Made by a program: the position numbers and the translations under genes
The notes under the pieces: generated by a model
What the model saw: only the letters and a program-made list of their open reading frames with translations
Databases searched by the model: none
Told to the model about the DNA's origin: nothing
Shown here: one piece after another, positions 6,133 through 13,234 of the stretch
Layout of the letters: every line of letters starts with the position of its first letter
How positions within the stretch are numbered: the stretch's first letter is position 1
NCBI GenBank assembly: GCA_018712515.1
Contig: DVGW01000040.1
Coordinates: forward strand, 1 to 13,996
Origin: Aphodovivens avicola
GTDB lineage: Bacteria; Actinomycetota; Coriobacteriia; Coriobacteriales; Eggerthellaceae
DNA: 13,996 nucleotides
Direction: 5' to 3'

Positions 6133-6735
6133 GTGGCAACGCTTGTATCGCATCGCTCGGGGCAATCGGCAGCGTGCATGCCGATGGGCCTGCCCTGCGG
6201 CAGAAGGTCGCCGCGTGGCAAGCTGCGCTGGTACCTGGTGCATGTGCCCGAGGGGCGCGAGCAGTCCATCTGCGACAAGGTGCGCAAGGTGGTGGACCCC
6301 GACCTGCTCGACGATGCCTTCGTGATGTTCAAGGAGAACTGGTTCAAGCGCGACGGCGTCTGGACGCTCAAGCCCGTCCAGATGTACCGCGAGTACTTCT
6401 TCGTGGTGACGCGCGACGTCGCCGCCCTCGATAAAGCCCTCTCGCGTCTGAGCTTCCCTGCGTGCGTCGTGGGCGCCGACGGCCATGCCTACGCGCCGCT
6501 GGCAAGCGAGGCTCAGGAGTGGTTTTCCTGCGCGATGGACGAGCGCCACGTGCTGCGCAACAGCATGGCGATCATCGAGGATGGCGTCCTGCGCGTGCAA
6601 GGTGGCCCCTTGCGCGGCCAGGAATCCCGCGTCCGCAAAATCGACCGCCACCGCCGCCGCTGCACCGTCGCCGTGTGCGATGCCGATGGCGGCTTCACCG
6701 AGCAAATGCCCATCGACGTCCCGTTCAAGAGCTAG
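6133..6735 (+). CDS. loaP: LoaP-like transcription antiterminator (specialised NusG paralogue)
   Basis: 200 residues from a GTG start chosen because GGAAAGGG lies eight bases upstream; an in-frame ATG at 6178 has no useful Shine-Dalgarno. Residues about 32-135 are a NusG N-terminal (NGN) domain (RWYLVHVPEGREQSICDKVRKVV, then YREYFFVVTRDVAALDKAL), which docks on RNA polymerase. Residues about 146-200 are a KOW domain with IIEDGVLRVQGGPLRGQESRVRKIDRHRRR, the basic signature that separates LoaP from housekeeping NusG. LoaP proteins in Bacillota and Actinomycetota load on one operon through a leader hairpin and suppress termination across long polysaccharide or polyketide operons. As first gene directly behind the putative invertible promoter, it most likely drives read-through of the glycan genes downstream. 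The sugar transferase starts 13 bases after its stop. Confidence 0.83.
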   Translation: MATLVSHRSGQSAACMPMGLPCGRRSPRGKLRWYLVHVPEGREQSICDKVRKVVDPDLLDDAFVMFKENWFKRDGVWTLKPVQMYREYFFVVTRDVAALDKALSRLSFPACVVGADGHAYAPLASEAQEWFSCAMDERHVLRNSMAIIEDGVLRVQGGPLRGQESRVRKIDRHRRRCTVAVCDADGGFTEQMPIDVPFKS

Positions 6736-6748
6736 GGCGGGATCTGCG

Positions 6749-7621
6749 ATGGAAACGTGCGAGAAGGTGCTCCCCATGCAGAAGCAAGGGGAGGGTGTCG
6801 ACGACCCTATGGAAAAAGGTGTGCTGGGATCTGGCAATTCCGCTCAGGAGCTGCGCGCTACCCGCGTGATCGAGATGCCCGCGGAGGAGTTCACCGCGCA
6901 TGGCGGTGTGGGTTTCGAGTATGGGGCCGGCCGCGTTAACGGTGCAAGTGCAAAACGCATGCATGCGCTGCGCGAAGAGATCGGCGATGCGCCCTTGACT
7001 GGAATTGAGCGCCGGTGGGCGTATCGGATCTTCAAGCGGACTTTCGACATCGTGTTCAGCCTGCTCGTGCTGGTCTGCTTCTGCTGGCTTTTCGTCATCA
7101 TAGCAATCTTGGTCAAAGTCGATGATCCCAAAGGCCCGGTTATTTTTTCACAGGATCGCGTAGGGCGCGACGGCAGGATCTTCAAAATGCACAAGTTCCG
7201 CTCCATGGTGGCTGATGCGGAAGACCGCCTCGGCGAACTGCAAGCCTTCAATGAGAAGACCGGTCCTGTGTTCAAGATCAAGAACGATCCCCGCGTGACG
7301 CGCGTGGGTCACTGGTTGCGGAAGCTCTCCTTGGATGAGCTGCCCCAATTCTGGGACGTGCTCAAAGGCGATATCTCGATCGTGGGTCCTCGTCCCGCAT
7401 TGCCCAAGGAAGTTGAGAAATACACGGATTATCAGCGCCAGCGCCTTCTGGTCAAGCCCGGCATCACCTGCTACTGGCAGACCAGGCGCGACCGCGACTC
7501 CATAACCTTCGACGAGTGGGTCGACCTTGACTTGCTCTACGTGAGGAAGTGCGGCCCGTGGACCGATTTCAAGTTGATCATTCAGACCGTGGGCTGCGTG
7601 CTCACCGCACAGGGGAGCTAA
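6749..7621 (+). CDS. Polyprenyl-phosphate sugar-1-phosphate transferase (bacterial sugar transferase family, initiating enzyme)
   Basis: 290 residues. It would move a sugar 1-phosphate from a UDP-sugar to undecaprenyl phosphate at the inner membrane face, starting the repeat unit. The catalytic domain begins at KRTFDIVFS (96-104) with one hydrophobic segment at about 101-123, then FSQDRVGRDGRIFKMHKFRSM (133-153), RVTRVGHWLRKLSLDELPQFWDVLKG (182-207) with the catalytic Asp196-Glu197 pair, DISIVGPRP (208-216), VKPGITCYWQ (235-244) and FDEWVDLDLLYV. The four extra membrane helices of full WbaP/CpsE proteins are absent; instead about 90 hydrophilic residues of unknown role precede the domain. Starts at 6749 or 6776 are both possible; I took the first. 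Sugar specificity cannot be read. The next gene starts two bases after the stop. Confidence 0.92.
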   Translation: METCEKVLPMQKQGEGVDDPMEKGVLGSGNSAQELRATRVIEMPAEEFTAHGGVGFEYGAGRVNGASAKRMHALREEIGDAPLTGIERRWAYRIFKRTFDIVFSLLVLVCFCWLFVIIAILVKVDDPKGPVIFSQDRVGRDGRIFKMHKFRSMVADAEDRLGELQAFNEKTGPVFKIKNDPRVTRVGHWLRKLSLDELPQFWDVLKGDISIVGPRPALPKEVEKYTDYQRQRLLVKPGITCYWQTRRDRDSITFDEWVDLDLLYVRKCGPWTDFKLIIQTVGCVLTAQGS

Positions 7622-7623
7622 GG

Positions 7624-8760
7624 ATGAGAGAGCCGATCAGGGTTGCCCACATCATGGGAAAAATGCTTGGAGGCGGTGTTGAGCAGGTGGTAATGAACTA
7701 CTATCGCCACATCGATCGTTCACGTGTCCAATTTGACTTTCTCGTTGATGCGGACTCGACTCTCGTGCCGCGAGAAGAAATCAAATCTTTAGGCGGCCGT
7801 GTGTTTGAAATTCCGCCCTATCAGCATCTTTTTGCGTATCAGCGTGCTCTCATTTCGTTGTTTAACGAACAAGGATGGCGGATTGTCCATAGTCATGTGA
7901 ATGCACTCTCCGTTTTTCCCCTTAGAGCTGCCAAGAAGGCGGGCGTCCCTGTTCGTATCGCACACAGCCATTCAACGGCAGGAAAGGGCGAGCATACTAA
8001 GAACGCGATAAAAGGTATTCTGCGTTGTTTTTCCAATGTCTATCCAACATATCGTATGGCCTGCTCGAATCATGCGGGCCGCTGGCTGTTTGGAGCAAAC
8101 ACGGATTTCGAAATTTTGCATAATGCGATAGATATTTCCAGCTTCGAGTTCGATCCTGATACGAGGAGAAAGCTTCGAAAGAGTCTCGGTATTGCGTCCG
8201 ATGCACTCGTAATCGGCCATATCGGAAGATTTGTCAACCAGAAAAACCATGCTTTTTTGGTTGATGTGCTCAAAGCGGTCACCGAGCTGAAGAAAGACGC
8301 AGTCTTAGTTCTTGTCGGTGATGGCCCGCTAGTGGGTGAGGTGAAAGCGAAGGCAAAACATCTCAATTTGACTGATTCCGTATTATTTCTCGGCCAACGA
8401 GAGGATGCATCCGATCTTTATCAAGTTTTCGACGTGTTTTGTCTGCCGAGTTACTACGAAGGGCTTGGGATGGTTGCCATAGAAGCGCAGGCGGCGGGTC
8501 TACCCACAATCTGTTCTGAGTTCGTTCCCGACGAGGCGCTGGTTTCTTCCATTGCAAGCAAGATTTATTTATCCGACGGTCCAACTGCTTGGGCTATAGG
8601 AGTTGTGGAAGCATCCTGCGCAGTGCGATACGGGCAAACTTGCAGCATTGTTGAAGCTGGCTATGACATCTGCTCGGAAGCGAAGCGTTTGGAGAGCGAC
8701 TATCTCCAGCTGGCTTCCGCGCACTTCGTGTTCGGGCCTTCCGAGGAGATGACCGCCTAA
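7624..8760 (+). CDS. GT4-family glycosyltransferase (EpsF-like)
   Basis: 378 residues, GT-B fold retaining-type glycosyltransferase that would add a sugar to the lipid-linked repeat unit. N-terminal domain features are HIMGKMLGGGVEQVVMNYYRHID (9-31), VHSHVNALSVFPLRAAKKAG (88-107) and RIAHSHSTAGKGEHTKN (111-127). The C-terminal nucleotide-sugar domain has GRFVNQKNHAFLVDV (201-215), LVGDGPL (230-236) and the EX7E pair Glu279/Glu287 in YEGLGMVAIEAQAAGLP. The sequence reads like the EpsF-type enzymes common in Bacillota exopolysaccharide loci. The start at 7624 has AGGGGAG six to seven bases upstream; the longer in-frame ATG at 7549 lies within the previous gene. Base composition shifts here to clearly more AT-rich than the flanking housekeeping genes, suggesting acquisition. 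The stop TAA overlaps the next ATG by one base. Confidence 0.92.
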   Translation: MREPIRVAHIMGKMLGGGVEQVVMNYYRHIDRSRVQFDFLVDADSTLVPREEIKSLGGRVFEIPPYQHLFAYQRALISLFNEQGWRIVHSHVNALSVFPLRAAKKAGVPVRIAHSHSTAGKGEHTKNAIKGILRCFSNVYPTYRMACSNHAGRWLFGANTDFEILHNAIDISSFEFDPDTRRKLRKSLGIASDALVIGHIGRFVNQKNHAFLVDVLKAVTELKKDAVLVLVGDGPLVGEVKAKAKHLNLTDSVLFLGQREDASDLYQVFDVFCLPSYYEGLGMVAIEAQAAGLPTICSEFVPDEALVSSIASKIYLSDGPTAWAIGVVEASCAVRYGQTCSIVEAGYDICSEAKRLESDYLQLASAHFVFGPSEEMTA

Positions 8761-10040
8761 TGAGAATTCTCGCGGTTACTAATCTGCCATGGCGTACCGA
8801 CATAAGCGTTGGGAATACATTGTCAAATCTCTTTGATGGACTTGAGGGAGAGCTGTCCATTGCGCAGGTGTTCTTTCGTGCCGGAACACCATTAAATGCA
8901 TTCGTGGGCGATTGCTTTGCGATACCTGAAAAGCAACTCGCAAAAAGTATCTTGACGCGAAAGCCGGTTGGGCGAAGACTCGTTAGTGGGCAAAACCCTC
9001 AACTGACTTCTCCAAATGATGGTTTATCTGATGCTTACAATAAGGCGAGACAGCTCAGATGGGATTCCCTTTTGCTGCTTCAGGATTCCATTGGCCGATT
9101 CGGTCAATGGAGGTCGAGCAATCTCTACCGCTTTGTGGAAGAGGTAGAACCGGAGATCTTGTTCGGCGCTTTGGGTAGAGTTCCTGTGGTCAATGAACTC
9201 CTCGTGGATTTGGCCGAGAAATACTCTCTACCGCTCTTTGTGTACGCATGGGACGACCATTATTCTATTGACCCTTCTCGCAAATCTCCTTTCTATCGAA
9301 TAAGGGTGGCTCTTGAACGAGCGAGCATTACCAAATGCGCCTCTCGGGCTAATAAACTATATGTGATCACTCCGGAACTAGGCGAATTCTATAGAAAAAC
9401 ATTCTCGAAGGAATGCAGTGTCCTTCGCAAGGGATATCGCTTCGACAGGTGCCCACGGTATGAAAAAACCACCGGTGAAATAAGGATGCTCTACGCGGGT
9501 AATATCGGTGCGGAACGTTGGCGTGTCCTTGCTGCGCTTACTGAAAGTCTAAATTCGAGTGTTGAGGCTACATTCCGGCTAGATATCTACACTCACAGTC
9601 CCATTTCTGAAGAGATGAGTCGCGCACTGAACGTGGGGAATTCCACACTGCATGATGGCGTGCCAGCTGAACAGCTCCCTGCGCTCTTCGCAGCTTCTGA
9701 TGTTCTCGTGCATGTTGAGGCGACCGAGCCAAAAGAGCGGGAAAGATGTCGCTATTCGTTCTCTACCAAAATAGTCGATTACCTTAATGCCGGTAGATGC
9801 ATCCTCTCTTTGGGTGGTCCAACAACGGCGACTGAATACCTCAAATCAAATGATGCGGGAATAGTTGTTAATGATCTGTCGGCGTTGCCAGAGGTGCTTT
9901 GCCAAATTGCGACTAGGCGAGGGCTACTCGAGGAGTACTCCGCAAAAGCTTGGGAATGCGGGAGGAGAAACCACAACATAAGCAGCATTCAACAGATGCT
10001 GCTGAGTGATTTTGAAGATGCGAGGAGGATGCATCGATGA
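8760..10040 (+). CDS. GT-B glycosyltransferase (GT4-like), polysaccharide assembly
   Basis: 426 residues. The start MRILAVTNLPWRTDISVGNTLSNLFDGL matches the N-terminal strand and loop of GT-B enzymes. The C-terminal half carries the weaker but recognisable GT4 pattern: RMLYAGNIGAERWRVLAAL, LPALFAASDVLVHVEA, then FSTKIVDYLNAGRCILSLGGPTTATEYL with a final sugar-nucleotide domain reading DAGIVVNDLSALPEVL. Donor and acceptor cannot be inferred. The gene overlaps the previous stop by one base and the following gene by four bases (ATGA), so all three are translationally coupled. It is AT-rich with many codons ending in A or T, unlike rpe or capE. Confidence 0.8.
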   Translation: MRILAVTNLPWRTDISVGNTLSNLFDGLEGELSIAQVFFRAGTPLNAFVGDCFAIPEKQLAKSILTRKPVGRRLVSGQNPQLTSPNDGLSDAYNKARQLRWDSLLLLQDSIGRFGQWRSSNLYRFVEEVEPEILFGALGRVPVVNELLVDLAEKYSLPLFVYAWDDHYSIDPSRKSPFYRIRVALERASITKCASRANKLYVITPELGEFYRKTFSKECSVLRKGYRFDRCPRYEKTTGEIRMLYAGNIGAERWRVLAALTESLNSSVEATFRLDIYTHSPISEEMSRALNVGNSTLHDGVPAEQLPALFAASDVLVHVEATEPKERERCRYSFSTKIVDYLNAGRCILSLGGPTTATEYLKSNDAGIVVNDLSALPEVLCQIATRRGLLEEYSAKAWECGRRNHNISSIQQMLLSDFEDARRMHR

Positions 10041-10942
10041 GTTCTGGCGATATGAACATACGGATTAAGGGACTGCTTGGAGAGATACCGAAAAAAGCAC
10101 TGTTTAGGTTCATGAGGCCATTTTCCAACAGTTTCATTCTGCTGAATCCGCTGGATCGCGCAAAGAGCAACCGCGTCAACCTTGGATATTGGAGCGAGTC
10201 TCCGAATCTTGGCGATGCTATCTCACCGGTAGTCGTTAATCATCTTCTAAAGTCAAAAGGATTGTCTCTCGACACTGAGATTGCGGGCAGACGGCATCTG
10301 TATGCAGTTGGAAGTGTTATAACGGCGGGTGCTCAGGATTGCACGGTATGGGGTAGCGGAATACTCAACCCAAAGCTGCTATATAGAGTGTCAAAGCGGC
10401 GTCTCGACATCCGTGCTGTGCGCGGGCCGGTGACCCGATCTTTGCTCATGGAATATGGCTATGAAGTTCCTTCTGTGTACGGCGATCCTGCGGTTTTCTT
10501 GCCCGAGATATATAGCCCCACAGAAGTATCCAAAGAATGCAGGTACGGTTTTGTGGTTCATAAGGATGGATCAAGCCGTTTTTCAAATGCCGACAACCTT
10601 AAAGGCGGTCATAAGTTTATTGATATCAAAACGACCGACTATCGGAAATTCGTCGACGAGCTCGTGAGTGTTGAGTGCGTTATTTCAACTAGCTTGCACG
10701 GAATTATTCTTGCAGAATCATACGGAGTACCAGCGATTCTCATGATGCCAAAGCGAGACTTCATGAAGTATGAAGACTGGTATGAGGCGACGAATAGGGC
10801 GACGCATCCCGTTGCATTTTCTCTCGATGAAATCGAATCAATAACTCCGGCGCCAATTCCTGTTCTTGATGAAATGAGGGAGAGGCTGAGAGCTTCATTC
10901 CCGTATGACCTGTTCGAAAAACCAATTGGACCAGTACAGTAA
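10037..10942 (+). CDS. Polysaccharide pyruvyl transferase family protein
   Basis: 301 residues. This family transfers pyruvate from phosphoenolpyruvate to a sugar as a ketal, adding negative charge to a cell-surface glycan. Supporting motifs are NLGDAISPVVVNHLL (57-71), YAVGSVI (89-95), WGSGILNP (105-112), DIRAVRGPVTRSLL (124-137), YGDPAVFLPEIY (148-159) and the C-terminal STSLHGIILAESYGVPAI (217-234), the typical order for the family. Like its two upstream neighbours it is AT-rich, and it overlaps the preceding gene by four bases, so these three genes seem to have arrived together. Other members act on peptidoglycan-linked polymers or on sulfonated metabolites, but the location argues for capsule or exopolysaccharide decoration. 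Confidence 0.88.
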   Translation: MSSGDMNIRIKGLLGEIPKKALFRFMRPFSNSFILLNPLDRAKSNRVNLGYWSESPNLGDAISPVVVNHLLKSKGLSLDTEIAGRRHLYAVGSVITAGAQDCTVWGSGILNPKLLYRVSKRRLDIRAVRGPVTRSLLMEYGYEVPSVYGDPAVFLPEIYSPTEVSKECRYGFVVHKDGSSRFSNADNLKGGHKFIDIKTTDYRKFVDELVSVECVISTSLHGIILAESYGVPAILMMPKRDFMKYEDWYEATNRATHPVAFSLDEIESITPAPIPVLDEMRERLRASFPYDLFEKPIGPVQ

Positions 10943-10955
10943 AGGAGATGGATCG

Positions 10956-12005
10956 ATGAGCTCTTTAGAGGGGAAGACCCTGATGATAACCGGCGGCACG
11001 GGCAGCTTCGGCTCCACCGTGCTCAAGCACTTCCTGGACTCCGACGTGGGGGAGATCCGCATCTTCTCCCGCGATGAGAAGAAGCAGGACGACATGCGCC
11101 ACCGCATCCAGGCGAGCCATCCCGAGTCCGCTTCCAAGGTGAAGTTCCATATCGGTGACGTGCGCGACCTGCAGAGGGTCCGCGACGCGATGCACGGGGT
11201 CGACTACGTCTTCCACGCTGCCGCCCTCAAGCAGGTTCCCTCCTGCGAGTTCTTCCCCATGGAGGCGGTCAAGACCAACGTGGAGGGCACCGACAACGTG
11301 CTGCACGCCGCGATCTCGGAGGGCGTCGAGCGCGTGGTGTGCCTGTCCACCGACAAGGCCGCCTACCCCATCAACGCCATGGGCAAGTCCAAGGCCATGA
11401 TGGAGTCGATCATCTACGCCAACGCCCGCAACGGGGCGGGGCGCACCACCATCTGCTGCACGCGCTACGGCAACGTCATGTGCTCGCGCGGCAGCGTCAT
11501 CCCGCTGTTCATCGACCAGATAAGGCAGGGCAGGCCGATCACCATCACCGACCCATCCATGACGCGCTTCCTCATGAACCTCGACGAGGCGGTCGACCTC
11601 GTGCAGTTCGCCTTCGAGCACGCCAACCCCGGCGACCTGTTCATCCAGAAGGCGCCGGCGGCGACGATCGGCGACCTCGCCAAGGCCGTCCAGGAGCTCT
11701 TCGGCGACACCGGCACCCAGGTCGTCGGCCCGCGCCACGGCGAGAAGCTCTTCGAGACCCTCATGACCCGCGAGGAGCGCCTGCGCGCCGAGGACATGGG
11801 CATGTACTTCCGCGTCCATGCCGACACGCGCGACCTCAACTACGACAAGTTCACCATGGGCGGCGACATCCGCACCCAGGCCGACGAGTCCTACACGAGC
11901 CACAACACGCGCCGCCTCGACGTGGCGGGCACGGTCGAGAAGATCAAGACCGCAGAGTACGTGCGGCTCGCCCTCGAGGGCCGCGAGCGCGAGGCGGTCC
12001 AGTAA
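10956..12005 (+). CDS. capE: UDP-GlcNAc 4,6-dehydratase/5-epimerase, CapE (WbjB/FnlA) type
   Basis: 349 residues, extended short-chain dehydrogenase. The Rossmann motif GGTGSFG is at 13-19, STDKAAYPIN at 131-140 includes Lys134, and the usual YxxxK is MxxxK (Met142, Lys146), a substitution known for the CapE/WbjB group, where the triad reads SMK. C-terminal GPRHGEKLFETLMTREE also fits. It would convert UDP-GlcNAc to a UDP-2-acetamido-2,6-dideoxy-4-hexulose, the first step to UDP-L-FucNAc. AAAGGAG at 10941-10947 supports the ATG at 10956; an upstream in-frame ATG at 10905 would overlap the pyruvyl transferase gene. GC content jumps back up here compared with the three preceding genes. The stop TAA overlaps the capF ATG by one base. 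Confidence 0.9.
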   Translation: MSSLEGKTLMITGGTGSFGSTVLKHFLDSDVGEIRIFSRDEKKQDDMRHRIQASHPESASKVKFHIGDVRDLQRVRDAMHGVDYVFHAAALKQVPSCEFFPMEAVKTNVEGTDNVLHAAISEGVERVVCLSTDKAAYPINAMGKSKAMMESIIYANARNGAGRTTICCTRYGNVMCSRGSVIPLFIDQIRQGRPITITDPSMTRFLMNLDEAVDLVQFAFEHANPGDLFIQKAPAATIGDLAKAVQELFGDTGTQVVGPRHGEKLFETLMTREERLRAEDMGMYFRVHADTRDLNYDKFTMGGDIRTQADESYTSHNTRRLDVAGTVEKIKTAEYVRLALEGREREAVQ

Positions 12006-13234
12006 TGAAGATCCTCGTCACGGGCGCCAAGGGGTTCGTCGGTCGCAACCTCTGCGAATCTCTGAAGAACATAAGGGATGGAAAAGACAGGCGCGAGCGC
12101 TATCAGGGCCTGCTGCCGCTCACCGTCTACGAGTACGACAGGGACGGCACCGCCGAGGAGCTCTCGCTCTACTGCGCCGAGGCCGACTTCGTGTTCAACC
12201 TCGCCGGCGTGAACCGCCCCAAGGAGGCCTCGGAGTTCATGGAGGGCAACCGCGGGTTCGGCGAGGATCTGCTCGACCTGCTGGAACGCCACGGCAACCG
12301 CTGCCCGGTCATGCTCGCCTCGAGCGTGCAGGCGAGCCTTGAGGGCCGCTACGCCGGAAGCGAGTACGGGTGGAGCAAGCTGGCAGGGGAGGAGCTCTTC
12401 TTCGAGTATTCGAAGAAGACCGGAGCCGACGTGCTCGTCTACCGCTTCCCCAACCTCTACGGCAAGTGGTGCCGCCCCAACTACAACTCGGCGGTTGCCA
12501 CCTTCTGCGACGCGGTCGCCAACGGCAGGCCGTACACCGTCAACGACCCCTCGGTGGAGCTGGAGCTCCTCCACATCGACGACCTCGTGTCCGCCATGCT
12601 CGAGGCTCTTCTGGGCAACGCCCCGCGCTGCCGCTACGAGGGCGCCGAGTGCGTCCCCGACCCGGAGGGCCCCTTCCGCCACGCGCCGGGCGCGCAGCGG
12701 GCGACGCTCGGGGGGATCGTTGGGCTGCTCGAGTCTTTCAAGGAGAGCCGGGAGACGCTCGAGGTCCCCGACCTTGCGGAGGGCTCCTTCTCCAAGAGGC
12801 TCTTCTCGACGTTCATGAGCTACTACGAGGCGGGATTGGCTGCCTACCCTCTTCATCCCAACGCCGACGCCCGCGGCTCATTCACGGAGTTCCTGCGCAC
12901 CCCCGACAGGGGCCAGGTGTCCGTCAACGTCTCCAAGCCGGGCGTGACGAAGGGCGACCACTGGCACCACTCCAAGTGGGAGAAGTTCCTCGTCGTCTCC
13001 GGAAAAGCCTCCATCAAGCTGCGCCGCGTCGGGATCGACCCCGACGGCAACCCGTACCCGGTCGAGGAGTTCACCGTCTCAGGCGAGGAGCCGACCGTGG
13101 TGGAGATGCTTCCCGGGTTCACCCACTCGATCACCAACCTCTCCGAGACCGACGACCTCGTCACCGTCATGTGGGCCGATGAGCCGTTCGATCCGGAAGA
13201 CCCCGACACCTACTTCGAGGAGGTAGAAAGATAA
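12005..13234 (+). CDS. capF: CapF-like bifunctional reductase/epimerase (SDR plus cupin)
   Basis: 409 residues in two domains. Residues 1-about 275 are a short-chain dehydrogenase with TGAKGFVGRNL (6-16), LASSVQAS (104-111) and the YxxxK pair Tyr121/Lys125 in YGWSK. Residues about 285-400 are a cupin with GDHWHHSKWEKF (317-328) and GFTHSITNL (371-379), carrying likely metal ligands His319, His321, Glu326 and His374. CapF of S. aureus uses the cupin for C3 epimerisation and the SDR domain for NADPH-dependent 4-keto reduction, acting on the CapE product to give UDP-2-acetamido-2,6-dideoxy-L-talose. The third enzyme (CapG/FnlC, 2-epimerase) is not in the window and would be expected downstream. 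The protein is somewhat longer than the S. aureus enzyme. GC-rich, coupled to capE. Confidence 0.92.
   Translation: MKILVTGAKGFVGRNLCESLKNIRDGKDRRERYQGLLPLTVYEYDRDGTAEELSLYCAEADFVFNLAGVNRPKEASEFMEGNRGFGEDLLDLLERHGNRCPVMLASSVQASLEGRYAGSEYGWSKLAGEELFFEYSKKTGADVLVYRFPNLYGKWCRPNYNSAVATFCDAVANGRPYTVNDPSVELELLHIDDLVSAMLEALLGNAPRCRYEGAECVPDPEGPFRHAPGAQRATLGGIVGLLESFKESRETLEVPDLAEGSFSKRLFSTFMSYYEAGLAAYPLHPNADARGSFTEFLRTPDRGQVSVNVSKPGVTKGDHWHHSKWEKFLVVSGKASIKLRRVGIDPDGNPYPVEEFTVSGEEPTVVEMLPGFTHSITNLSETDDLVTVMWADEPFDPEDPDTYFEEVER

Noticed and set aside
10965..11903. Long minus-strand open frame (312 codons) opposite capE
   Set aside because: It is the GC-rich antisense shadow of capE, with low-complexity Val/Gly/Asp/His-rich sequence and no motif.
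11339..13234. A 631-codon open frame joining the end of capE to capF
   Set aside because: Its first part is capE read in the wrong frame; the real protein starts at the capF ATG at 12005, where the Rossmann motif begins.
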